This document shows, piece after piece, positions 34,086 to 43,207 of a stretch of DNA of 64,000 bases. Position 1 is the stretch's first letter; each line of letters opens with the position of its first letter. The position numbers and the translations under genes are program-made. Source of the stretch: Mucilaginibacter yixingensis (GTDB lineage: Bacteria; Bacteroidota; Bacteroidia; Sphingobacteriales; Sphingobacteriaceae). Under the pieces are notes generated by a model. That model did no database searches. It saw only the letters and a program-made list of their open reading frames with translations, and had not been told where the DNA came from. The stretch covers positions 4,650,001 through 4,714,000 of the forward strand of contig NZ_CP160205.1 in assembly GCF_041080815.1 (NCBI RefSeq). Direction: 5' to 3'.

Positions 34086-37000
34086 TTATATCTTATTAAT
34101 TACAATCACAATTTCGTTTTCGTCAATCTCCGCCTTTTCGCCTTCGGTTAGCTGCGCATCAAATACAATGGTATCAGCCAAAATTTCGGCGCAAATATAT
34201 GACAAATAGTTATCTACAGCCTCACGCAGAAAATCAGCTTTACCCAGGGTAACGTTGATCTTGTCTGTAACGTTGAGACCGCTTGTCTTACGTAAACCTT
34301 GTACATCGCTGATCAGCTCGCGCGCCTGTCCTTCCTGTTTGAGCGGGATGGTTATGTTAACATCTAAAGCCACGGTTAGTTTGCCCAAATTTGCAACCTG
34401 CCATCCGGGAACATCCTCGGCTATGATCTCTACGTCGCTGGTGAGTAGTGAGTACGCCTCTGCCGAACCGTCGTATGGCAATGCTAACGAACCGTCGCTT
34501 TCCAGTTGTACGATATCTTCCTGTGTAAGGTTTCCTATGGCAGCGGCAACCGCTTTCATATCCTTACCCACCTTCTGACCCAGCACCTTGAAGTTGGGTT
34601 TAACCTTCTTCTTAATCACGCCGGCCGTGTCGGTAATATACTCAATATCCTTAATGTTGGTTTCAGAAAGAATTAATTCTTTTACGGCATCAACCTGCTG
34701 TTTGAAATGATCATTCAGAATAGGCAACAAGATCTTGCTCAGCGGCTGACGCACGTTGATGCTTACCTTTTTACGCAGCGATAAAGTCAGTGACGAAATA
34801 TCCTGTGCCAGTTGCATACGCTCTTCCAACTCCTTGTTCACCAGATCTATATGGTAAACCGGAAAATCTGCCAGGTGGACTGATTCATAAGCGTCCTGCC
34901 CTGTTACACTGTTCAGATCCTGGTACAAACGCTCGGCAAAGAATGGCGCTATGGGCGACATCAATTTTGCGATAGTAACCAGACAGGTATACAGCGTTTG
35001 GTAAGCCGACAGCTTATCATCGCTGTTTTCTGAACGCCAGAAACGGCGACGGCTCAAACGCACGTACCAGTTACTCAGGTGTTCGTCAACAAAATCCTGT
35101 ATAGCGCGGGCTGCTTTGGTAGGCTCAAAATCGGCGTAGAAACCATCCACATCCTGGCTCAGGGTGTTGAGCAGGGAGATGATCCACTGATCAATCTCCG
35201 GACGGTCTTTCAGCGCTACTTCGGCCTCGCTGTAATTAAATTTATCAATGTTGGCATACAGCGCAAAGAACGAGTAAGTGTTGTACAACGTGCCGAAGAA
35301 TTTACGGCGAACCTCGTCCAGACCTTCCATGTTAAACTTCAGGTTGTCCCATGGCGATGCATTGCTGATCATGTACCAGCGGGTAGCATCGGCACTGTAT
35401 TTCTCAATGGTATCAAAAGGATCAACCGCGTTGCCCAAACGTTTTGACATTTTGTTGCCGTTTTTATCCAGCACCAAACCGTTTGACACTACGTTTTTAA
35501 AGGCGATACCCTTATTGCCTACCTCGGCGTTGATCTGTTTGATCACATCGCTGCTCTCGCTCAGCATCACCGCAATGGCGTGCAGGGTAAAGAACCAGCC
35601 ACGGGTTTGATCCACACCTTCGGCAATAAAATCTGCCGGGTAGGCGCTCTTAAACTCTTCCTGACCTTCAAACGGGAAGTGCCATTGTGCGTAAGGCATG
35701 GCGCCGCTATCAAACCAAACGTCAATCAAATCAGGCTCGCGGAACATTTTTTTGCCAGCAGCCGAGGTAAGTATCACATCGTCTACATAAGGACGATGCA
35801 TATCGGCCAGCGTAAATCCGGCAGGCATAAATCCGGCTGCTATTGATTTTTCAATCTCTGCATTCAATTCTTTTATAGAACCGATACATTTCTCTTCGGC
35901 ACCACCCTCCTCGCGCCAGATAGGCAGCGGAGTACCCCAATAGCGCGAGCGCGACAGGTTCCAGTCAACCAGGTTTTCCAGCCAGTTACCAAAGCGGCCA
36001 GTACCGGTGCTCTCCGGTTTCCAGTTGATGGTTTTGTTCAGCTCGGCCATCTTTTCTTTCAGCACCGTGGTGCGGATAAACCAGCTATCCAGCGGATAGT
36101 ACAAAATCGGCTTATCTGTACGCCAGCAATGCGGGTAGCTGTGCTCGTATTTCTGTACGTTGAAGGCTTTGTTATCTTCTTTCAGCTTGATAGAGATCAG
36201 CACATCGGTCGGTTTAAAATCCGGCTGTGCGCGCTCTTCATCGCTATAATATTCTTCTTTTACGTAACGACCGGCATAGTCGGTCACCTCGTTAACAAAA
36301 CGACCCTGACGGTCAACCAGCGGCACTTCTTTGCCGTTTTCGTCGGCAACCAGTAACGAAGGCACCCCATTCAGCTTCGCAACACGAAAGTCATCCGAAC
36401 CAAAAGTTGGGGCGATGTGCACAATACCGGTACCATCTTCGGTAGAAACAAAGTCGCCGGCAATAACGCGGAAAGCATTTTGCTCCAGATCGGCATTGGT
36501 TACATACGGCATTAACTGCTCATAATGTGCACCAACCAGATCAGCACCTTTTGCTTGTTTAACTATTGCCCACGGGATAACTTTATCGCCATCCTTATAA
36601 TCTTCAAAAGATGCATTTTCAGCCTCGGCCTTGAAATACTTCTTTACCAGATCTCTGGCCAATATTACGGTAACCGGCTTGTGGGTATATGGATTGAATG
36701 TTTTTACAAAAACGTATTCAATGTTTTCGCCTACGGCCAGTGCCGTGTTTGAGGGCAGGGTCCATGGCGTGGTCGTCCAGGCTAAAAAGAACAGCTCGGT
36801 ATCAACACCATCAAACAGCGTGTTATCGCCCTGTTTCACCTTGAATTGTGCAACAATGGTGGTATCCTTTACCATACGGTAGGTACCTGGCTGGTTCAGC
36901 TCGTGCGAGCTAAGCCCTGTACCTGCTTTTGGCGAAAACGGCTGAATGGTATAGCCTTTATACAGCAGGTCTTTATTGTAAAGCTCTTTCAGTATCCACC

Positions 37001-37475
37001 AAAGGCTTTCGATGTATTCGTTTTTGTAGGTGATATACGGATCGCCAAGATCAACCCAGTAACCCATTTTCTCGGTCAGGTCGTTCCAAACGTCGGTATA
37101 TTTCATTACCTCACGGCGACAGGCGGCGTTGTAATCTTCAATAGATATTTTTTTACCGATATCGTCTTTGGTAATACCCAGCGATTTTTCTACCGCCAGC
37201 TCAATTGGCAGGCCGTGGGTGTCCCAGCCGCCTTTACGTTTTACCTGGAAGCCTTTCAGCGTTTTATAACGACAGAAAATATCTTTAATAGCGCGGGCCA
37301 TTACGTGGTGAATGCCCGGCATGCCGTTTGCAGATGGCGGACCTTCATAAAAAGTATATGGATTGCTGGCCGGCCGGCTGCTGATGCTTTTCTCAAAGAT
37401 GTTGTTCTGTTGCCAGAACTCCAGTACATCTTTTCCCGTTTGCGAAAGATTTAATTGCTTATATTCCTTGTACAT
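34086..37475 (-). CDS. ileS: Isoleucyl-tRNA synthetase, type 2 (eukaryote-like)
   Basis: With the ATG at 37475 it has 1129 residues, starting MYKEYKQLNLSQTGKDVLEF. The class I motif is GMPGIHHVMARA and the second motif is NKMSKRLGN. The CP1 editing domain sits between them. Length above 1000 and the HH form of the first motif place it in the type 2 group, which is typically resistant to mupirocin. It heads the ileS-dksA-lspA operon. Confidence 0.96.
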   Translation of the reverse strand: MYKEYKQLNLSQTGKDVLEFWQQNNIFEKSISSRPASNPYTFYEGPPSANGMPGIHHVMARAIKDIFCRYKTLKGFQVKRKGGWDTHGLPIELAVEKSLGITKDDIGKKISIEDYNAACRREVMKYTDVWNDLTEKMGYWVDLGDPYITYKNEYIESLWWILKELYNKDLLYKGYTIQPFSPKAGTGLSSHELNQPGTYRMVKDTTIVAQFKVKQGDNTLFDGVDTELFFLAWTTTPWTLPSNTALAVGENIEYVFVKTFNPYTHKPVTVILARDLVKKYFKAEAENASFEDYKDGDKVIPWAIVKQAKGADLVGAHYEQLMPYVTNADLEQNAFRVIAGDFVSTEDGTGIVHIAPTFGSDDFRVAKLNGVPSLLVADENGKEVPLVDRQGRFVNEVTDYAGRYVKEEYYSDEERAQPDFKPTDVLISIKLKEDNKAFNVQKYEHSYPHCWRTDKPILYYPLDSWFIRTTVLKEKMAELNKTINWKPESTGTGRFGNWLENLVDWNLSRSRYWGTPLPIWREEGGAEEKCIGSIKELNAEIEKSIAAGFMPAGFTLADMHRPYVDDVILTSAAGKKMFREPDLIDVWFDSGAMPYAQWHFPFEGQEEFKSAYPADFIAEGVDQTRGWFFTLHAIAVMLSESSDVIKQINAEVGNKGIAFKNVVSNGLVLDKNGNKMSKRLGNAVDPFDTIEKYSADATRWYMISNASPWDNLKFNMEGLDEVRRKFFGTLYNTYSFFALYANIDKFNYSEAEVALKDRPEIDQWIISLLNTLSQDVDGFYADFEPTKAARAIQDFVDEHLSNWYVRLSRRRFWRSENSDDKLSAYQTLYTCLVTIAKLMSPIAPFFAERLYQDLNSVTGQDAYESVHLADFPVYHIDLVNKELEERMQLAQDISSLTLSLRKKVSINVRQPLSKILLPILNDHFKQQVDAVKELILSETNIKDIEYITDTAGVIKKKVKPNFKVLGQKVGKDMKAVAAAIGNLTQEDIVQLESDGSLALPYDGSAEAYSLLTSDVEIIAEDVPGWQVANLGKLTVALDVNITIPLKQEGQARELISDVQGLRKTSGLNVTDKINVTLGKADFLREAVDNYLSYICAEILADTIVFDAQLTEGEKAEIDENEIVIVINKI

Positions 37476-37505
37476 CAGTGTAGTTGCCTTCAAATTTTAG
37501 AGCGG

Positions 37506-37513
37506 CAAAAATA
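37506..37513 (-). promoter_or_regulatory. Candidate -7 element for the ileS operon (TATTTTTG)
   Basis: The minus strand reads TATTTTTG, identical to the sdhC and glnS elements, about 30 bp before the chosen ATG. Confidence 0.45.
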
Positions 37514-37705
37514 CGGATTTTTATCTGAAGAAAGCGCTATTTGTGTGGTATGGAAATGTCAGATTTTTTGAGATGAGGTGAGGGCGTTTGTGTAAAGATG
37601 CGCGCTGTATATGCCAGCGTTGTTGCATCAATCCAGGTAAACCTTTAATGGATACTTGCGGTACTTGTAATATTTATGTAGAATAGGGAACAATTTTAGC
37701 AACCT

Positions 37706-38596
37706 ATGCCTGATAGATTTTTTACTCAAGATGCTTTTCATAATGGCTTTGGCCGCGAAATGGTTTCAGCCGGCGATGTTTATGATGCCCGCTCAAAAAG
37801 TGGCATGCAGGAGTATTCATTAGCTCAATATGACTTTGTTTTTATTGCTGACAAGCAGGATAAACTGGAACGGCTGGGCAAGTTTTTATCTGAGAATTAT
37901 GGCTACACGATTAAACCAGTAACACAAATTGATGCCCTGTATGAACTAACCGGCGACGCTACCGAGTTCCCTGTTGATGAAAGCAACCTGATGTACTGGG
38001 CGCTGGATCTGTATTGCAAAGGTTACGAATTTGATTGCCGTTTAGATGGTTACGGGGCCTCTGGCGATCCCCAAAATCAACGATTTGCTGACCTCGACCC
38101 ATCACTTTACCAGAAACATTTTGACCTTGCGATGGATGCTTATAACAACCGAAACCTCGGCATGGCAGCAATCCATTTCTCTACAGCCATTAAAATCAAT
38201 CCAAACGATCCCAACTCCTGGTATTCAAGGGCTATTGTAAAAGATGAACTACATACCTGGAAAGCTGCCCGGCGCGATTATGATAAAGCAATAGAACTTG
38301 CCCCTGATTTTACCGATGCCATTCTAAACCGTGCCGCTAATAAAGACGAAGCCGGCGAGTATCAGGCTGCTATTGATGATTACACATTCGTAATAAATCT
38401 AGAACCACAAAATGAGATGGCCTATTTTAACAGAGGCAATTCAAAATTAAATCTTAAGGACACCAAAGGAGCTTGCGCCGATTGGCATAAAGCGCACGAA
38501 TTAGGCGCCGATTATGCAGTTGAACGGATAGAACAGCACTGTAATAATAAAAGCAGCCTAAAGGATAAGTTAACGGGATTGTTCAAGCGCAATTAG
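37706..38596 (+). CDS. RraB-like domain / TPR-repeat fusion protein
   Basis: The 296-residue protein has no signal peptide. Residues about 40-118 follow the RraB (ribonuclease E inhibitor) pattern: a YDFVFIADKQDKLERLGKFL strand-helix, a middle strand, and a C-terminal strand ending in YEFDCRLDGYGA. From about residue 135 there are three TPR-like repeats (YNNRNLGMAAIHFSTAIKI, WKAARRDYDKAIELAPDF, YQAAIDDYTFVINLEPQ). The fusion suggests a scaffold that binds an RNase- or protein-partner. The RraB assignment is by motif shape only. Confidence 0.65.
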   Translation: MPDRFFTQDAFHNGFGREMVSAGDVYDARSKSGMQEYSLAQYDFVFIADKQDKLERLGKFLSENYGYTIKPVTQIDALYELTGDATEFPVDESNLMYWALDLYCKGYEFDCRLDGYGASGDPQNQRFADLDPSLYQKHFDLAMDAYNNRNLGMAAIHFSTAIKINPNDPNSWYSRAIVKDELHTWKAARRDYDKAIELAPDFTDAILNRAANKDEAGEYQAAIDDYTFVINLEPQNEMAYFNRGNSKLNLKDTKGACADWHKAHELGADYAVERIEQHCNNKSSLKDKLTGLFKRN

Positions 38597-38607
38597 AACG
38601 CCTCACC

Positions 38608-39234
38608 TCACTCCCCCGCCAGCACGGCCTGCATCACGTTATTTACAATCCGGCCGCAACGCACCAAGTTAAACTCAAAAATCTCTTGTGGCTGCCAGAG
38701 CTGCTGCAACTCGGCGCGCAGCATTTCTTTGGCGCGATTAAGCCGGATTTTCACGTTTGATTCGCCCAGGTTCAGCGCCTCCATGGTTTCATTGGTGCTC
38801 ATGCCCTGCACTTCGCGCATTACAAAAACCAGGCGGTATTTTTCGGGCAGAGCGGCAACGGCGCGTTCCAATATCAGCTTTAGTTCTTTATTGAGGAGCC
38901 CGCTTAGCGGGGTTTCATTATTGGCCTCGGCAAAAGTTGTTTCCATACGCAATTGCTCTGTTCGTTGGTTCCGTTTTTTGTGCAGTAAACTCTCATTAAT
39001 CAGTATGCGGGTAAGCCAGGTGCCAAAAGCACACTGCTGTCTGAAGTTTTCCAGTTGCCTGAATGCGTTGATATAGGCAATCTGCATCACATCTTCGGCC
39101 TCCTGATCGTCTTCCACAATTGACAGGCTGATGCGGTACAGCCGCTCATTATACTTCCGCATCAGGTTTTCAAACAGGTGAGCCTCGCCCTGCAATATCC
39201 GGCCTACAATTGCTTCATCGCTTAATTGATCCAT
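38608..39234 (-). CDS. ECF-type RNA polymerase sigma factor
   Basis: From the ATG at 39234 it has 208 residues: sigma-2 region (AHLFENLMRKYNERLYRISLSI, DVMQIAYINAFRQL) and sigma-4 region (LPEKYRLVFVMREVQGMSTNETMEAL). A C-terminal extension (IFEFNLVRCGRIVNNVMQAVL) matches the R-C-x-R-I-V tail of one ECF subgroup. No anti-sigma factor gene is adjacent. It is divergent from a DoxX-like gene, and both face matching promoter-like elements (TGTAACC-N17-CTCTA). Its control is probably by its own level or the C-terminal tail. Confidence 0.9.
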   Translation of the reverse strand: MDQLSDEAIVGRILQGEAHLFENLMRKYNERLYRISLSIVEDDQEAEDVMQIAYINAFRQLENFRQQCAFGTWLTRILINESLLHKKRNQRTEQLRMETTFAEANNETPLSGLLNKELKLILERAVAALPEKYRLVFVMREVQGMSTNETMEALNLGESNVKIRLNRAKEMLRAELQQLWQPQEIFEFNLVRCGRIVNNVMQAVLAGE

Positions 39235-39256
39235 TGTATAAACTAGCACTTTGTAT

Positions 39257-39287
39257 GGTAGAGTATCTAAACAACCAAAGGGTTACA
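39257..39287 (-). promoter_or_regulatory. Candidate ECF promoter for the sigma factor gene
   Basis: On the minus strand TGTAACC (39281-39287) and CTCTACC (39257-39263) are separated by 17 nt. It ends 22 bp before the ATG at 39234. Confidence 0.5.
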
Positions 39288-39317
39288 AAATAGTTGAAAA
39301 TAAATATTGTAACCCTT
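39278..39317. promoter_or_regulatory. 11-bp perfect inverted repeat in divergent sigma/DoxX promoter region
   Basis: AAGGGTTACAA (39278-39288) and TTGTAACCCTT (39307-39317) are perfect reverse complements separated by 18 nt. The arms coincide with the two TGTAACC elements, so the symmetry is best explained as paired -35 boxes rather than a separate operator. Confidence 0.7.
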
Positions 39318-39338
39318 CTTTGCCGGCAATTCTCTAAC
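39308..39338 (+). promoter_or_regulatory. Candidate ECF promoter for the DoxX-like gene
   Basis: TGTAACC (39308-39314) and CTCTAAC (39332-39338) are separated by 17 nt, the same spacing as on the opposite strand, ending 23 bp before the ATG at 39362. Confidence 0.5.
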
Positions 39339-39361
39339 AGGTAAACAAAAGAAAAAATATT

Positions 39362-39742
39362 ATGGATACGAACATCAGGCAATTGCAAACCTTACTGAAA
39401 TTCACCTACGGACTGGTACCCGTGGTGGCCGGTGCCGATAAGTTTTTGAACCTTTTAACCGACTGGGAAAAATACCTGGCGCCATGGCTTAAAGCCTTGC
39501 TGCCCTTCAACGGTCATGTTTTTATGATGATTGTTGGCGTGATAGAAATTGTGGCAGGCATCATTGTATTGGCCAAACCCCAAATTGGTGCCTGGATTGT
39601 AGCCGCATGGCTTACCGTAATCGCCCTCACGCTAATCTCTGGCGGCAACTATTTTGACGTAGCCGTGCGCGATCTGGTGATGGCTATTGGCGCTTATACA
39701 CTGGCTAAGCTTTCTGTGGCTGTTAGTAAGTCGGTGGCTTAA
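39362..39742 (+). CDS. DoxX-like small integral membrane protein
   Basis: The 126-residue protein has four membrane segments with the pattern of DoxX/DoxD proteins (FTYGLVPVVAGADKFLNLL near the N terminus, MMIVGVIEIVAGIIVL in the middle). Roles in thiol/redox defence are proposed for relatives. It is divergent from the ECF sigma gene, so it is probably a member of that sigma factor's regulon. The assignment is at family level only. Confidence 0.75.
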   Translation: MDTNIRQLQTLLKFTYGLVPVVAGADKFLNLLTDWEKYLAPWLKALLPFNGHVFMMIVGVIEIVAGIIVLAKPQIGAWIVAAWLTVIALTLISGGNYFDVAVRDLVMAIGAYTLAKLSVAVSKSVA

Positions 39743-39751
39743 AATAACTAT

Positions 39752-39858
39752 TTGTCATTGCGAGGAGGCACGACGAAGCAATCCCGTCGCACGTTATGAG
39801 TCCTTCGACAAGATCGCTTCGCGCCAAACCGATCGCACAACCCTGCTCGCAATGACAA
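39752..39858. repeat. GTCATTGCGAG inverted repeat (imperfect interior)
   Basis: TTGTCATTGCGAG (39752-39764) and CTCGCAATGACAA (39846-39858) are perfect terminal inverted repeats. The left interior continues CGAAGCAATC as in the 12780-12889 element, but the right interior is diverged. Confidence 0.8.
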
Positions 39859-39930
39859 AACTTTTAAATTGCATCTTCATACTTTAATCATCTTGAATAG
39901 TTATGTTTAGGATACAATTTAAACCCTTCC

Positions 39931-40332
39931 ATGTATCCGCTCGACTTTCTCTATTACCATATCACCTACTGGTTTGAGCAACATCCTGAAAAACTAACCT
40001 GGAGTACCCCACAACAAAGGGCAGCTTACGCGCTGGGCCTGGTGATACTTTGCTGGGGCTGGGTTTTGGATAGTTATCTGGTCTCAAAGCATGTTCTCGA
40101 GGCAAATGTTAGTCGCATTACTTTTCTGGCCGTCGGCCTGGCAATTATGTATCTGTTGCAATACATTTATATTGACAAGGGGCGCTACGCGGCACTCGCA
40201 TCAGGCGGGGGCTTCAAGATCAGTAAAAATACCGGCGTGGTTGTAACATTTGTGTTTCTGTTCCTATCGTTCCTGCTACCGTTTATTACGTTGCCCTTGT
40301 TCTACAAGTTTGGATCGGCCCGTTTACACTGA
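39931..40332 (+). CDS. Membrane protein of unknown function
   Basis: The 133-residue protein has three membrane helices (about residues 30-48, 62-80 and 101-124), a polar N terminus (MYPLDFLYYHITYWFEQHP) and a small glycine-rich loop (ALASGGGFKIS). No family was recognised. It lies between repeats, with no obvious operon partner. Confidence 0.6.
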   Translation: MYPLDFLYYHITYWFEQHPEKLTWSTPQQRAAYALGLVILCWGWVLDSYLVSKHVLEANVSRITFLAVGLAIMYLLQYIYIDKGRYAALASGGGFKISKNTGVVVTFVFLFLSFLLPFITLPLFYKFGSARLH

Positions 40333-40442
40333 ATAATTTAACATATTTCCCCGCCCGACACCATTACCCACAAAGCCGCTCATCTTGCGTATATGCGGCA
40401 ATGTTATTACCTTGACGCAACAACCAATTAACCGGCTATTTT

Positions 40443-41876
40443 ATGAAAACTTTGTTTGCCGCTATGGCACTGGCGGGCGTACTGCTCAGCTCTACTGCAC
40501 CAATGCACGCCCAGCAAAAAGCTCTGTCAACCAAAACACGGGTTATTGCCACGTCGGATGGCGAGATAGACGACCAATGCTCCATCATCCGGTTCTTACT
40601 TTACACCAACGAGTGGGATGTAGAGGGCATTGTCACCTCCAGCTCCATGTACCATTGGCATGGGCGCAAATGGCCGGGAGATAATTGGATTGACCCTTAT
40701 ATGGAAGCTTACACCAGGGTATACCCTAACCTGATCAAGCACGATAAACGTTACCCCTCTCCTGCTTATTTGCGCCAGCGCACCTTGCTGGGCAACGTAG
40801 AAACTCAAGGCGACATGGCCACTATAAGTCCGGGTGCCGCGCTGATTACCAAGGTTCTGCTGGATGATACCGATAAACGACCTGTTTGGCTGCTGGCCTG
40901 GGGCGGCACCAATACTATTGCCCGCGCGCTGAAAACCATTGAGGAAACGCAGCCACAAAAAATGGCAGCTGTAGCCAATAAAATGCGTTTCTATTTTATC
41001 TGGGAGCAAGACAGCACCTATCAAACCTACATCAAACCGCATTGGGGCAAGTTTAATATCCCAACCATTATTGCCGATCAGTTTGAGGCCATTGCCTACC
41101 GCTGGCCCGAAACCCAGCCAGATAACATGCACGTCTATTTTGAAGGCCCCTGGATGAAGGAGCACATCCTGGAAAACCACGGACCGCTCACTGCCATTTA
41201 CCAGGCATTAACAAATGGCGATTTTCGCTCAGAAGGAGATTCGCCATCATTTATCCATCTTATTCCTACGGGCTTGCGCAGTTTGGAGTCGCCGTCATAC
41301 GGTGGCTGGGGCGGGCGCTTTGTTAAGGTGCGCGCCAACACCTGGCTGGATTCGGTACTCATTCCCGGCTACAAATATCCTGAAGGCCGCTGGTTTAGCG
41401 GCAGCAGTTGGGGCAGGCAAAGCGTAAAACAAACCCCGCCTGCAACGCATGAGCAGATACTGGATTATTTTAAACAAATGACCCGCTGGAGCGATGCCCT
41501 GCAAAATGATTTTGCCGCCCGTGCAGATTGGTGCGTAAAAGCCTACAAAGATGCCAACCACCCACCGGTAGTGGTGCAAGCTAAAGACGTAAACGCCAAA
41601 CCTGGCACCCGCGTAAAACTTAGCGTTGCCGGATCTACAGATCCTGACGGCAACGCCCTCACCTACCATTGGTATGTATACACAGAGCCCAGCACTTTTA
41701 TAGCCGATGGCCCGGTAAGCAAAGAAGCTGTACAAGTTAACGATGCCGATAAAGCCATCGCATCTATCATGGTACCAAAAGGAAAAGGCAGCTTACACCT
41801 CATTTGCGCCGTTACAGACAATGGCAAACCGGCGTTGACCAGGTATGCCAGGATTATTGTGAATGTGGGCCGGTAA
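40443..41876 (+). CDS. Secreted DUF1593 / nucleoside-hydrolase-like protein
   Basis: The 477-residue protein has a signal peptide (MKTLFAAMALAGVLLSSTAPMHAQ) and the DUF1593 opening TRVIATSDGEIDDQCSIIRF, in which the D..DD cluster resembles the calcium site of inosine-uridine nucleoside hydrolases. A central region holds the PVWLLAWGGTNTIARAL motif. Residues about 370-477 form an Ig/cadherin-like domain (VKLSVAGSTDPDGNALTYHW). Family members occur near polysaccharide-use genes; the glycoside substrate is unknown. No SusC/D pair is nearby. Confidence 0.85.
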   Translation: MKTLFAAMALAGVLLSSTAPMHAQQKALSTKTRVIATSDGEIDDQCSIIRFLLYTNEWDVEGIVTSSSMYHWHGRKWPGDNWIDPYMEAYTRVYPNLIKHDKRYPSPAYLRQRTLLGNVETQGDMATISPGAALITKVLLDDTDKRPVWLLAWGGTNTIARALKTIEETQPQKMAAVANKMRFYFIWEQDSTYQTYIKPHWGKFNIPTIIADQFEAIAYRWPETQPDNMHVYFEGPWMKEHILENHGPLTAIYQALTNGDFRSEGDSPSFIHLIPTGLRSLESPSYGGWGGRFVKVRANTWLDSVLIPGYKYPEGRWFSGSSWGRQSVKQTPPATHEQILDYFKQMTRWSDALQNDFAARADWCVKAYKDANHPPVVVQAKDVNAKPGTRVKLSVAGSTDPDGNALTYHWYVYTEPSTFIADGPVSKEAVQVNDADKAIASIMVPKGKGSLHLICAVTDNGKPALTRYARIIVNVGR

Positions 41877-41931
41877 CAAACAAATAGCTGCAATAGACTG
41901 TTAAGCACTATTATCAATTAACAACAAAACA

Positions 41932-42198
41932 ATGAACAAGATAACATCCATTGCGCTGGCAGTTTTAATGATGGTGATGATTGGTACCGCCAAAGCAACA
42001 TCATTAGCTGGTGCGAAGGCAACAACGTCAGCATTGCAACTACCGCCACCGCCGCATCATCCGCCACCACCAAAGTTGCACCTTAACGTGCGTTTGCCGC
42101 GTCATCCGCGGCCGCAAATACGTCATCCGCGCCGGCCACCAGGGCCGCATCTGCGCATTCATTTGCCACCTGCGCCGCCGCATCCGCCGCGTCCATAA
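41932..42198 (+). CDS. Secreted Pro/His/Arg-rich small protein
   Basis: The 88-residue protein has an N-terminal signal segment (MNKITSIALAVLMMVMIGTAKA), after which a 50-residue region is almost entirely P, H, R and L (for example PPPPHHPPPPKLHLNVRLPR). The C terminus is PPAPPHPPRP. The mature peptide is strongly basic and cannot fold as an ordinary globule. A metal-binding or polymer-interacting role is possible from the histidines. It ends just before a terminator and is preceded by the DUF1593 gene. Confidence 0.6.
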   Translation: MNKITSIALAVLMMVMIGTAKATSLAGAKATTSALQLPPPPHHPPPPKLHLNVRLPRHPRPQIRHPRRPPGPHLRIHLPPAPPHPPRP

Positions 42199-42204
42199 AA
42201 AACT

Positions 42205-42228
42205 AAAGGAGCTTTAACGGGCTCCTTT
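42205..42228. terminator. Bidirectional terminator between the Pro-rich and esterase genes
   Basis: AAAGGAGC pairs with GCTCCTTT around TTTAACGG, followed by a T-run on the plus strand; the minus-strand esterase gene ends 5 bp away. Confidence 0.75.
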
Positions 42229-42232
42229 TTTA

Positions 42233-43156
42233 TTATATTAACTTGGCTAAAAAGTCTGCCGCAAACTGCCCGGCCTCCAGCCAGCGCCTGCGAATGCCCG
42301 CCTTACCCGGGTGCAGCGGCAAGGGGTTAAAATGCCGGTATAGCTCGTGCCCGTATCCTTCAAAAACCTTTACATCATCAGGGCGCTTCAGGGCTTTGGC
42401 TTTCTCGTATATGGCCTGTCCGCCGTAGGTGCCTTTGTTCACACCCGGATGGACAATTTTGTCTTTTGAACCATATACACTTACCACCGGCGTCGGTTCA
42501 TTTTTGAGCCAGTTGATGTTATAAATCCCACCCCAAAAGTTCACCACCGCCATTACTTTGGTGGGCCCATCGTTTACAGTGCCAAATCCTGCCGGATTTT
42601 TTATGCGGAGCGAATCGGCCAGCTCCCGGTTATTGCTAAAAGCCGCTTGCAACGCCATCATGGCCCCGGCAGAGTTCCCGGCCAGAATAATCCGATTCGG
42701 GTCTATACCAAATTTAGCGGCATGCTCTTTAAAGTACCGCACGGCTTGCCGCGCATCCAGCACCGCCGGATAGGCGGCCTGGATCAGTTTACCAAAACTA
42801 AAAAGCGTTGATTTTTTACCCATACGATAATCAATCGCAGCACAAACATATCCGCGACGGGCAAAGGTTTCACTCCATAGCCTGATGTTATCGTCCCGTT
42901 TCGAGCCGAAAACAAACCCACCACCGTGCATCCAGATAATCAGTGGGCGATTGCGTACTTCATCGTTATGAGGGGTATAAAGGTCAAATAGATTGGCTTT
43001 CCGGTTTGCGGCACTCGTGGTATCTGCGGCATAAGGTTGATCGGTCAGCACATCGGCCTTATCAAATAGCAGATCCTTGTATCGCTTGCCCTGAGCCATG
43101 GTTACAGTGCCCACCATCATTGCAAAAAATAGAATTATGAATTGTTTTTGCATCAT
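42233..43156 (-). CDS. Secreted alpha/beta-hydrolase (carboxylesterase-like)
   Basis: The 307-residue protein has a signal peptide (MMQKQFIILFFAMMVGTVTMAQ) and a carboxylesterase/BD-FAE-like fold: oxyanion motif WMHGGGF, nucleophile elbow LAGNSAGAM, acid in YGSKDKIVHPG and histidine in EGYGHEL. Two ATG codons (43156 and 43153) are equally possible starts. It probably deacylates a sugar or small ester in the periplasm. It lies beside the pigment cluster but is transcribed away from it, so it is likely unrelated. Confidence 0.85.
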   Translation of the reverse strand: MMQKQFIILFFAMMVGTVTMAQGKRYKDLLFDKADVLTDQPYAADTTSAANRKANLFDLYTPHNDEVRNRPLIIWMHGGGFVFGSKRDDNIRLWSETFARRGYVCAAIDYRMGKKSTLFSFGKLIQAAYPAVLDARQAVRYFKEHAAKFGIDPNRIILAGNSAGAMMALQAAFSNNRELADSLRIKNPAGFGTVNDGPTKVMAVVNFWGGIYNINWLKNEPTPVVSVYGSKDKIVHPGVNKGTYGGQAIYEKAKALKRPDDVKVFEGYGHELYRHFNPLPLHPGKAGIRRRWLEAGQFAADFLAKLI

Positions 43157-43207
43157 TATTATATCCAGATCACAACATCTGGGTGTTATTATTGTTTAAT
43201 TACGACA

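Noticed and set aside
36846..37454. Open frame of 202 codons on the plus strand inside ileS
   Set aside because: Lies entirely antisense to the conserved catalytic part of IleRS and has no family features.
42011..42217. Arg-rich 68-codon frame overlapping the Pro/His-rich gene
   Set aside because: It is the +1 shadow of a repetitive CCGCCACCG-like sequence; the frame at 41932 has the signal peptide.
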